A stretch of 6,233 nucleotides of DNA from Candidatus Falkowiibacteriota bacterium (GTDB taxonomy: Bacteria; Patescibacteriota; Patescibacteriia; Patescibacteriales; GWC2-42-12). The notes beneath the pieces are model-generated. The model was not told where the DNA came from, ran no database searches, and saw nothing but the letters and a program-made list of their open reading frames with translations. Every line of letters starts with the position of its first letter. Position 1 is the stretch's first letter. The stretch spans positions 1 through 6,233 of the forward strand of contig JACQYU010000027.1 of the NCBI GenBank assembly GCA_016208065.1, written 5' to 3'. A program made the position numbers and the translations under genes. Below are positions 1 through 5,297 of the stretch, piece after piece.

Positions 1-2
1 CC

Positions 3-19
3 TCTCCTTAGCAAGGAGA
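3..19. repeat. short perfect hairpin downstream of hsp20
   Basis: A 7-bp perfect inverted repeat (TCTCCTT, loop AGC, AAGGAGA) lies about 55 bases past the hsp20 stop. On the minus strand it could fold in the 3' untranslated region of the heat-shock operon. No T-tract is visible before the window ends, so I cannot call it a terminator. It may instead be the edge of another dispersed repeat, like the others in this window. Confidence 0.45.
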
Positions 20-53
20 TGGAAACTGGTCCCGCCACTTGCAAGGATAGAGT

Positions 54-88
54 TATGTGTTGCGTGTTATGTGTTACGAGTTGCGCGA
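54..88. repeat. degenerate heptanucleotide tandem repeat
   Basis: Five consecutive 7-base units are visible on the plus strand: TATGTGT, TGCGTGT, TATGTGT, TACGAGT and TGCGCGA. They fit a loose consensus T-R-Y-G-N-G-T. The hsp20 stop codon (74-76) and its last few residues lie inside this tract, so the repeat has probably replaced or extended the original 3' end of that gene. Similar GT/TA-rich heptamer tracts occur between genes in candidate-phylum genomes; that comparison is from memory. Confidence 0.6.
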
Positions 89-529
89 TCTCCCCGTCTT
101 TATCTTAATCGTCTTCGGCTTAGCGCCTAACGCTTTCGGCACAACAATTTTCAAAATTCCATTAACCGCTTCGGCCGAGGCTTTTTCGCCTAAAACATGC
201 GATGGCAAAGGCACGCTTCGGTAAAAACTGCCGCGCCTGATTTCTTTGCGGTAATAATTCTTATCTTCAACTTCAGATTTTTTTTCATTTTCACCCTTAA
301 TGATTAAAACGTCATTTTCAATGGAAATATCAACTTTTTCCGGATCAATTCCGGCTAATTGGGTTTCAATATAGACTTTATCTTTATCCTGATAAACGTC
401 TACTGCCGGCATATAACCGGCGAAGCCGGTTCTACTCGGCATATAATCTTCAAACATTTTACCCATATCCTCAAAAGATTCAAGAGCTGGCATCCATTTT
501 ATAATTGGCATATGATTTTGTTCTGTCAT
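74..529 (-). CDS. hsp20: Hsp20 / alpha-crystallin family small heat-shock protein
   Basis: This is a small heat-shock protein, an ATP-independent holdase that binds unfolding proteins in the cytoplasm and forms oligomers. From the ATG at 529 it is 151 residues. The alpha-crystallin domain starts near YMPAVDVYQDKDKVYIETQL and ends with the family's A-x-x-x-N-G-I-L-x-I-x-V-P-K signature. The open frame continues upstream to 646 (190 residues), but those 39 extra residues translate a palindromic repeat and do not look like Hsp20. I chose the ATG at 529 because GGAG (539-542) lies 9 bases upstream. The ATG at 511 (MPIIKW...) is the likely ancestral start, but it has no SD. The gene follows the NUDIX-grpE fusion and is probably co-transcribed from the CIRCE-controlled hrcA promoter. 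The C-terminal tail (about KTGRSRNS) runs into the heptamer repeat. Confidence 0.9.
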   Translation of the reverse strand: MTEQNHMPIIKWMPALESFEDMGKMFEDYMPSRTGFAGYMPAVDVYQDKDKVYIETQLAGIDPEKVDISIENDVLIIKGENEKKSEVEDKNYYRKEIRRGSFYRSVPLPSHVLGEKASAEAVNGILKIVVPKALGAKPKTIKIKTGRSRNS

Positions 530-645
530 TGCGAGGAGCTCCGCCAGCAGGCGGAAGCGACGAAGCAATCTCACGGACACCAAACTTTTATCTAAACTTG
601 CCATACGTGAGATTGCTTCGCTCCCTCCGATCGCTCGCAATGACA
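524..645. repeat. 122-bp palindromic repeat element, copy 1
   Basis: This is a MITE-like inverted-repeat element. Its outer 12-bp arms are perfect (TGTCATTGCGAG at 524-535, CTCGCAATGACA at 634-645). A second perfect 15-bp pair follows (CGAAGCAATCTCACG at 561-575 against 606-620), around a 30-base AT-rich loop. The left arm also holds a small hairpin (CCGCC 541-545, GGCGG 550-554). The right arm carries CTCCCTCCGATCGCTCGCAATGAC, closely matched in copy 2 at 5939-6087. No target-site duplication or transposase is visible. It fills the whole gap between the grpE stop and the hsp20 start. The TCATTGCGAG...GAAGCAATCTC family is common in many bacterial genomes, as I recall. Confidence 0.85.
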
Positions 646-651
646 ATTATG

Positions 652-1572
652 TTATTTTAATTTATAAACTACCACCTTTACCGGTTCAATCACTTTCCCG
701 TTAAGCTTATAGCCGGCTTTCACCTCTCTCGCCACTAAACCATCTAAACTTTCATCTTCCGTCTCTTCGCTGGAAATCGCCTCCATTAAATTATGGTCAA
801 ATTTATTACCTGCCTGTCCGGTAGGCAGGTTATTAATCTTTATCTCTTCAACGCCGACCCTTGCCAGGACATCCTTAAATTGCTTAACCACATGTTCTAC
901 GCCAGTCAGCCATTCATCCGTTGATTCGCCATTATGCCGCGCCCGCAACGCTTCGCTTGCGAGGCGGGCGGGATGCTCCATAGCCATTTTTAAATGGTCG
1001 TAAACCGGCAGAATTTCTTTTAGCATCCGCTCGTTGGCATAAACCGCGAACTCCATTTTTTCTTTGGCCGTCTGCTTAAGTAAATTTTGATAATCGGCCA
1101 AGGCGCGCTTATACTTATCCTCCCATTCTGATTTATTTTTAAATTCATTCAAATAATATTCAATTATTTCTCTTATGCCCCGGTATAAATCTTTTTCCTT
1201 AAGCCAATCCTCCGGCTTTCTCCACTCATAAGACGAATGTTCATCATTAATTATTACCTCCTGATTATCCGCTCTGGCAACAAATTCATTAACCACCATA
1301 TGTAAATCCGGCCTTTCTTTAGTTCTGTTAAGCTCTACGGTTGTTAAATATTCCATACCGCTAATATCTAAATTTAACTCTTCTTTCATCTCCCGTTTTA
1401 GCGTTTTTTCCATGCTTTCGCCAAATTCCACTTTTCCGCCCGGCACTACCCACGAATTATTCCATTTTGGAGATCTCGTTAACAATAATTCACCCTTATT
1501 ATTAAATATAAAAGCGCTTACGCCTACTATGGCATACTTATTACAGCTATCTGTTTTTTTCTCCTCATTCAT
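652..1572 (-). CDS. grpE: NUDIX hydrolase - GrpE fusion protein
   Basis: One uninterrupted 306-residue frame joins two families. Residues about 12-145 are a NUDIX hydrolase with the box G46-x5-E52-x7-R60-E-M-K-E-E65-L-N-L; only the usual second Gly is Asn67. Such enzymes cleave nucleoside diphosphates linked to another moiety. Residues about 148-306 are GrpE, the DnaK nucleotide-exchange factor. This part has the long helix (EDKYKRALADYQNLLKQ, then ANERMLKEILPVYDHL), the helical bundle (DEWLTGVEHVVKQF), and the C-terminal beta domain (KFDHNLMEAI...GYKLNGKVIEPVKVVV). The NUDIX domain stands where GrpE normally has a disordered N-terminus. Two repeat hairpins are inserted in frame (residues 201-211 and 249-255). 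The gene starts 12 bases after hrcA; the nearest GGAG is about 18 bases from the ATG. No separate GrpE start with a good SD was found (L141 is TTG, weakly supported). The NUDIX substrate is unknown. Confidence 0.9.
   Translation of the reverse strand: MNEEKKTDSCNKYAIVGVSAFIFNNKGELLLTRSPKWNNSWVVPGGKVEFGESMEKTLKREMKEELNLDISGMEYLTTVELNRTKERPDLHMVVNEFVARADNQEVIINDEHSSYEWRKPEDWLKEKDLYRGIREIIEYYLNEFKNKSEWEDKYKRALADYQNLLKQTAKEKMEFAVYANERMLKEILPVYDHLKMAMEHPARLASEALRARHNGESTDEWLTGVEHVVKQFKDVLARVGVEEIKINNLPTGQAGNKFDHNLMEAISSEETEDESLDGLVAREVKAGYKLNGKVIEPVKVVVYKLK
808..830. repeat. palindromic repeat inserted in frame in the GrpE coding region
   Basis: A perfect 8-bp inverted repeat (ACCTGCCT 808-815, AGGCAGGT 823-830) encloses a 7-base loop. 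On the coding strand it encodes LPTGQAG (residues 249-255). It lies between the helical bundle (VEEIKI) and the beta domain (KFDHNL), where GrpE proteins normally have only two or three linker residues. It looks like a mobile or amplifying hairpin tolerated in a surface loop. Confidence 0.7.
940..970. repeat. GC-rich palindromic repeat inserted in frame in the GrpE coding region
   Basis: A 7-bp perfect stem (CGCCCGC 940-946, GCGGGCG 964-970) encloses a second small inverted repeat (GCAA 945-948, TTGC 957-960). It is far more GC-rich than the surrounding gene. On the coding strand it gives residues PARLASEALRA (201-211), between the end of the long GrpE helix and the helical bundle, where relatives are usually shorter. 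The sequence differs from the hairpin at 808-830, so this is a second repeat family in the same gene. Confidence 0.65.
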
Positions 1573-1584
1573 AATATTATTATA

Positions 1585-2271
1585 TTATTTCTCCATTAAT
1601 ATATCATTAAGAAACTTTATTAAAGCTAAATTTTTTTCATAATCCATCCGCATCGGCCCTAAAATTCCCAATAAGCCGATATTGCCCTTAAGCTTATACT
1701 TAGTTAAGACCGTGCCGCAAAAATCTCCGAAAGGATTGTCAACGCCAATAAAAATTTGCGGGCCGGCCTCAAGCTTGTTATAAATATTATTGATTATCTC
1801 ATCAACCCGATCAATGATTTGCGAGATATCGTAAATTAATTTGGTTTCGGAAAATTCCGGCTGGGACAATAAATTGGAAATGCCGGTATAATACAAATTA
1901 TGGCGGTGGAAAGCCCAGAAAACCGCGTTGCCGGAAACTTTGGCCAACTCTTTGGCCGCCTGTTTAAAATTTAATTCGTCTTTGCCTTCTAAAAGTTTGG
2001 AAAAATTTTTTATTTCCAAGGCGCCTAATTTTTTTTCAGCCAAATTTTCAATATATAAATTATAGGCTTTTTCGGTCGGGATGCGGCCGGCCGAAGTATG
2101 CGGCTGGGCGATAAAGCCGGCAGTCTCCAATTCCGCCATTTCATTTCTAACCGTGGCCGAAGAAATGTCTAAATTATATTTATCAACCAAAACTTCCGAC
2201 CCTACGGGAACGCCGGTTTTTATATGCTCTTTAACGATGGTTTTTAAAATTAAAGCCTTTCTTTCATCCAT
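1585..2271 (-). CDS. hrcA: heat-inducible transcription repressor HrcA
   Basis: HrcA is the repressor that binds CIRCE operators and shuts off chaperone genes when GroEL keeps it active. Residues 1-72 form the winged helix, with ERKALILKTIV, TGVPVGSEVL, ISSATVRNEMAELETAGFI and the wing HTSAGRIPTEKAY, all typical. The C-terminal part keeps IFIGVDNPF and the LGILGPMRMDYEKNLALI block. At 228 residues it is much shorter than the roughly 340 of Firmicutes HrcA; the central dimerisation/insert region is reduced, which I recall as usual in candidate-phylum proteins. It is the first gene of its operon, with a perfect CIRCE in its own promoter, so autorepression is expected. The start matches the family N-terminus, but no SD precedes it and the predicted leader is only about 10-12 bases. 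Confidence 0.96.
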   Translation of the reverse strand: MDERKALILKTIVKEHIKTGVPVGSEVLVDKYNLDISSATVRNEMAELETAGFIAQPHTSAGRIPTEKAYNLYIENLAEKKLGALEIKNFSKLLEGKDELNFKQAAKELAKVSGNAVFWAFHRHNLYYTGISNLLSQPEFSETKLIYDISQIIDRVDEIINNIYNKLEAGPQIFIGVDNPFGDFCGTVLTKYKLKGNIGLLGILGPMRMDYEKNLALIKFLNDILMEK

Positions 2272-2289
2272 ATATTTTACTATATTTAT

Positions 2290-2318
2290 ATTATATACAT
2301 AGTTAGCACTCGTGTCAA
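2290..2318 (-). promoter_or_regulatory. sigma70-type promoter of the hrcA operon
   Basis: On the minus strand there is a perfect -35 TTGACA (2313-2318), a 17-base spacer and a perfect -10 TATAAT (2290-2295). Transcription should start near 2282-2284, leaving a leader of only about 10-12 bases before the hrcA ATG. The -35 box lies in the spacer of the CIRCE operator, so bound HrcA would block polymerase directly. Confidence 0.92.
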
Positions 2319-2329
2319 GAGAGTGCTAA
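2303..2329. promoter_or_regulatory. CIRCE operator (HrcA binding site)
   Basis: This is a perfect CIRCE element: TTAGCACTC, 9 bases, GAGTGCTAA, with both half-sites matching the consensus fully. It overlaps the -35 box of the hrcA promoter and lies 31 bases upstream of the start codon. It places hrcA, the NUDIX-grpE fusion and probably hsp20 under heat-shock repression by HrcA. Confidence 0.98.
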
Positions 2330-2337
2330 AAGTCAAT

Positions 2338-2370
2338 AAAAAAAGAGATTCGGCCCTAGGGCAAAACCTC
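2338..2370 (-). terminator. intrinsic terminator after the two hypothetical genes
   Basis: Nine bases beyond the stop of the 86-residue gene, the minus strand forms a stem from GAGGTTTTGCCC and GGGCCGAATCTC. The stem is about 11-12 bp with one mismatch and two G-U pairs around a CTAG tip, and it is followed directly by seven T residues (2338-2344). It ends the hypothetical two-gene unit just upstream of the CIRCE promoter, so the heat-shock operon is insulated from read-through. Confidence 0.88.
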
Positions 2371-2379
2371 ATGTTTAAT

Positions 2380-2640
2380 TTACTCCTCCTCAATGATGAT
2401 TTCAAATTCATCCCAGCCGGGATTTGAACTGCCGGGATTTGAATTATCATCGCCTTTTACCCAATCTCGCCAGAACGCCTCTACGCTACCGATTTTCGTG
2501 CCTTTTAAAACCAGCCAGTCGCACGGGTAGCCGGAAGGACTGGGTATGCGTTCTATCTCATGGCGTCCGGATGGGACAACAACTGTCCCCATGGTTTCGC
2601 CATCAATAAATTTCCAATCTTTCTTAAGGGTCGCAAACAT
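2380..2640 (-). CDS. small hypothetical protein, acidic and Trp-rich
   Basis: I do not recognise this 86-residue protein. It has no membrane segment or signal peptide, five tryptophans, and one cysteine (C40) in the segment PSPSGYPCDWLVLKGT. An acidic tail ends in EFEIIIEEE. Residues 66-75 are a tandem pentapeptide (NSNPG, SSNPG) encoded by a 15-bp direct repeat. The body may be a small beta-rich domain, but that is only an impression. The start is well supported: GGAGG lies 6 bases before the ATG. It begins 16 bases after the membrane-protein gene, and a strong terminator follows, so the two genes form one short unit and may act together. Confidence 0.75.
   Translation of the reverse strand: MFATLKKDWKFIDGETMGTVVVPSGRHEIERIPSPSGYPCDWLVLKGTKIGSVEAFWRDWVKGDDNSNPGSSNPGWDEFEIIIEEE
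2416..2445. repeat. 15-bp tandem repeat (pentapeptide-coding)
   Basis: Two adjacent 15-base units, GCCGGGATTTGAACT and GCCGGGATTTGAATT, match at 14 of 15 positions. On the coding strand they encode SSNPG and NSNPG in the linker before the acidic tail of the 86-residue protein. This is a likely site of copy-number slippage. Confidence 0.85.
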
Positions 2641-2656
2641 ACTTTACCTCCCTCTC

Positions 2657-3190
2657 TCATTCATCATGTTTTGGTTTATAAAAAAAGAAAACAAATAAGA
2701 CATAAACAAACGCCAACAATGCTCCGCAGGCCAACGGGACATTGTATGGATACACGCTTATACCCCAGGGAATAATAACGGAAGAGCAACACGATGAGGC
2801 ATCAAAAAGCAGGGTTTTTTTAAGCCTCATAAGCATATCTGATTTTTCTGCCGACGTAGCATCCAGAGGCAAATCTTTGAGCTCCTGAAGGCGTGAGCTG
2901 ATATTGGCATACCAAAATCCTACATCCTCATTAGGCGTTTCCCATAAGACAGAAGTATAACCATCGGTCAAACCCTTCTCTTCCATATAGGTAACGGCTA
3001 TTTCAAGCTGTTCTTTGGCAAGCTCAACCATCTCGGCTCTAGCCGCGGTTTTTAGATAATCGCCACACTCAAGATCAAACTTTATATAGGCGAAAATTCT
3101 ATAACCGCCCCAAAGGACTAAAGCAATGGAGCAGAGAAAAAATAACCCGGTTACCACAATTATCTTAACGTTATACTTTTTATAAAACAT
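2657..3190 (-). CDS. two-pass membrane protein of unknown function
   Basis: This 177-residue protein has a hydrophobic segment at about 8-29 (IIVVTGLFFLCSIALVLWGG) after a basic N-terminus, and another at about 152-171 (ALLAFVYVLFVFFF). A short basic-then-acidic tail, YKPKHDE, follows. Both ends are predicted to be cytoplasmic, with residues about 35-150 outside. The outer region is mostly helical, and its most distinctive part is GYTSVLWETPNEDVGFWYAN (residues 77-96), flanked by helices rich in E, K and L. It also has C42 and adjacent C134-C135. I have a vague memory of similar sequences in uncharacterised bacterial proteins but cannot name a family. AAGGAGG lies 5 bases before the ATG. It is the first gene of a two-gene unit. 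Confidence 0.8.
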   Translation of the reverse strand: MFYKKYNVKIIVVTGLFFLCSIALVLWGGYRIFAYIKFDLECGDYLKTAARAEMVELAKEQLEIAVTYMEEKGLTDGYTSVLWETPNEDVGFWYANISSRLQELKDLPLDATSAEKSDMLMRLKKTLLFDASSCCSSVIIPWGISVYPYNVPLACGALLAFVYVLFVFFFYKPKHDE

Positions 3191-3238
3191 ACTCCCCTCC
3201 TTTTGACTATATTTTTTTGTTTATTGTTCGATCTCCTT

Positions 3239-3266
3239 ATTATTTTTAACAGGCCCGGGATGACAA
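3239..3266 (-). promoter_or_regulatory. candidate promoter of the hypothetical two-gene unit
   Basis: On the minus strand, TTGTCA (3261-3266, 5 of 6 to -35) is followed after 16 bases by AATAAT (3239-3244, 5 of 6 to -10). The predicted start near 3232 gives a leader of about 40 bases ending in the strong SD of the membrane-protein gene. The region is AT-rich, so chance matches are possible. Confidence 0.4.
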
Positions 3267-3274
3267 AAAATACA

Positions 3275-3353
3275 AATCCCCGACCTTACGGCCGGCCCCT
3301 TTGTTAAAGGGGCTAAATGCAAACCCCCTTAATCCCCCTTTACAAGAGGGACT
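3275..3353. repeat. repeat-like segment overlapping the mrdA 3' end
   Basis: This stretch is rich in runs of C and G: CCCCCTTAATCCCCCTTTACAAG at its mrdA end, and a perfect 8-bp hairpin (GCCCCTTT 3295-3302, loop GTT, AAAGGGGC 3306-3313). It resembles a dispersed repeat of the CCCCCTTAATCCCCC type that I recall from many environmental genomes, but only one copy is in the window. It encodes the last PBP2 residues (about VPLVKGD) and the stop. The hairpin has no immediate T-run on the minus strand, so it is at best a weak terminator for mrdA. Confidence 0.45.
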
Positions 3354-5296
3354 TTATTTTTAAAATACCAAGTTAAAACTTCGTTGGCGATCGGTACGGC
3401 TACGCTTGAACCTTCGCCGCCCTGCTCAATTAAAACAGTAATAACAATTTCCGGCTTATTATAAGGCGCGAAGCCGGTAAACCAGGCATGAGTCGGCTTA
3501 GTGCTTGACCACTGGGCCGTTCCGGTTTTGCCGGCCACTTCTACCGGCACTGACCCTAAACTGCGCGCGCTGCCGGCCGTAACCGTCTGCCTCATGCCTT
3601 CTCTAATAATATCTATGGTTTTAGCGCTTACTACATTATGCTTAATCGGAGTATTATCAACTTCGCCGATTAATTGGTCTTGGCTGTTTAATATCTGCCT
3701 GATTATATGCGGCCGATATAAAGAGCCGCCATTAGCGAACACGGATGTATAATTCGCAACTTGGAGCGGCGTTACCAAAGTATCTCCCTGGCCGATAGCT
3801 AAATGATAAGTATCGCCGATATACCATTGTTCTCCTTTAGTTTTTTCTTTCCATTCCTCGGTCGGCAAGAATCCGCCAGCTTCGCCGAGCATATCAATTC
3901 CGGATTGGCTATCCAGGCCGAATAATTTTTCATATTTTACTATGCGCTCCAATCCCAGGCCTTGAAAATCCTGATAACCGCCGCCGATGTAATAAAAAAA
4001 CGTATTGACCGACTCGGCCAGCGCCTTTCTAACGTTGGTTGTACCGTGCCCGCCGGCTTTCCAATCGGGAAAAAACCACTGGCCGATTCTTATGCCGCCG
4101 GCGCTTAAAAAACTGGTATTTTCATTGATAACATTTTCTTCAAGAGCCGCGGCCGCGATGACCGGCTTTATGACCGAACCTGACGGATATTCGCCCGAGA
4201 TACAGCGGTTAAATAAAGGCCGGTCCGGATGGTCAGCGATTTTAGAATATTCTTCTTGCGTCATGCCGCGGGCAAAATCATTATTATTGTAAGACGGAAA
4301 GCTAACCATGGCTAAAATTTCACCGTTATTCGGATCTAAGGCGATGGCGCAGGCTTTATTAAGATGGTTTTTTTGCAAAGTATCTATGATTGATTCTTCT
4401 AATTTTTTTTGCAGCTCCACGTCAATGGATAAAACCAAATTATGCCCGTCTTCGCCGGCTTCCTGGTTAATAATCTTTTTTTCTTTGCCTAAAGCATCGA
4501 CTTCAACCTGTTTTTTACCGTTAGCGCCTTTCATTTGGTTTTCCCAAAAATTTTCCATGCCTGATTTTCCGATATAATCAATCGGCAAATATTCCGAGCC
4601 GAACTTAGCCAATTCTTTATCATTAATTTTTCCCGTATAGCCTAAAACATGCGATAAAGACAGGCTGTATAAATTATATTCCCGCCTGGTTTTATTGGTT
4701 ATAACTACTCCGGGCATATTGTCAGATTCCAAATAAAGCTTCATAGCTTTATCATAATTAATGTTATCGGCGATAAAAAGCGGCTGATAAGATTCAAGCG
4801 AACCAAGCTTAATTTCTGACAGCAAATTTAAAATATCTTCCGGCTTTAAATCTTCCAAATTTTCGCTGACCCTTTTAATAACAGCCTGGCGGGCCAAATT
4901 ATCTTTAGGCAAATCAGCCGGCACGAAATACAATAAAAAATTGGCTGAATTTCTAACCAGCGGACGGCCTAAGCGGTCATAAATAACTCCCCTTTTGCTT
5001 TCAAGCCTTTCAACCCTTATGCGGTTGCCTTCGGCTAATTCGTAGTAATAGCTTCCCTTAACTACCTGCAGCCAAGCGGCGCGGCCGATAATAATTCCCA
5101 AGAATAAAAGCAAAATTAAATTTATTTTAAAAACTTTGTTTATATTAAAATTTTTGCCGACAGTCTCTTTCGTGCTTGAAGTCTCCACCAGCCAATCGTC
5201 AACCGAACCCCTGTTTAATTTTCCCAGCCTGACATCGCCTTCTTTTATGGTAAAAGGGTGTCTCCGCTTAAATTGTTTTTTAAATAAAGAAGCCAT
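3329..5296 (-). CDS. mrdA: penicillin-binding protein 2 (peptidoglycan D,D-transpeptidase)
   Basis: PBP2 cross-links peptidoglycan during side-wall growth and works with the elongasome (RodA, MreB/C/D) on the outer face of the membrane. The 655-residue protein has a basic cytoplasmic N-terminus of about 55 residues, one membrane anchor (about 57-78) and a pedestal domain starting at KRGVIYDRLGRPL (101-113). The transpeptidase domain has all three motifs: S374-V-I-K377 with the nucleophilic serine, S429-V-N431, and K590-T-G-T593. Length is normal for the family, though the N-terminal extension before the anchor is somewhat long. It starts one base after the mreD stop and has no SD, so translational coupling to mreD is likely. 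The last seven residues come from a repeat-like sequence. FtsI-type class B PBPs are the alternative, but the mreD context favours PBP2. Confidence 0.95.
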   Translation of the reverse strand: MASLFKKQFKRRHPFTIKEGDVRLGKLNRGSVDDWLVETSSTKETVGKNFNINKVFKINLILLLFLGIIIGRAAWLQVVKGSYYYELAEGNRIRVERLESKRGVIYDRLGRPLVRNSANFLLYFVPADLPKDNLARQAVIKRVSENLEDLKPEDILNLLSEIKLGSLESYQPLFIADNINYDKAMKLYLESDNMPGVVITNKTRREYNLYSLSLSHVLGYTGKINDKELAKFGSEYLPIDYIGKSGMENFWENQMKGANGKKQVEVDALGKEKKIINQEAGEDGHNLVLSIDVELQKKLEESIIDTLQKNHLNKACAIALDPNNGEILAMVSFPSYNNNDFARGMTQEEYSKIADHPDRPLFNRCISGEYPSGSVIKPVIAAAALEENVINENTSFLSAGGIRIGQWFFPDWKAGGHGTTNVRKALAESVNTFFYYIGGGYQDFQGLGLERIVKYEKLFGLDSQSGIDMLGEAGGFLPTEEWKEKTKGEQWYIGDTYHLAIGQGDTLVTPLQVANYTSVFANGGSLYRPHIIRQILNSQDQLIGEVDNTPIKHNVVSAKTIDIIREGMRQTVTAGSARSLGSVPVEVAGKTGTAQWSSTKPTHAWFTGFAPYNKPEIVITVLIEQGGEGSSVAVPIANEVLTWYFKNKVPLVKGD

Positions 5297-5297
5297 A

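Noticed and set aside
359..595. Plus-strand open frame with a C-terminal CHCEELRQQAEATKQS sequence
   Set aside because: It is antisense to hsp20, and the end is simply a translation of the palindromic repeat. Similar peptides are common false gene calls over this repeat family.
524..645. Target-site duplication around the palindromic element
   Set aside because: Flanks of both copies were compared and no matching direct repeats were found, so transposition cannot be shown from this window.
530..646. N-terminal extension of Hsp20 up to the ATG at 646
   Set aside because: All 39 residues translate the repeat element, have no Hsp20 similarity, and the ATG at 646 has no SD.
2416..2445. TTCAAATCC motifs resembling tRNA T-loops, suggesting a tRNA remnant or attachment site
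   Set aside because: The flanks do not form a T-stem, there is no acceptor or anticodon arm, and the motif is explained by an in-frame tandem repeat in a coding region.
3295..3313. Strong hairpin after mrdA as an intrinsic terminator
   Set aside because: The stem is perfect, but no T-run follows directly on the minus strand; the nearest T-rich stretch is more than 20 bases downstream.
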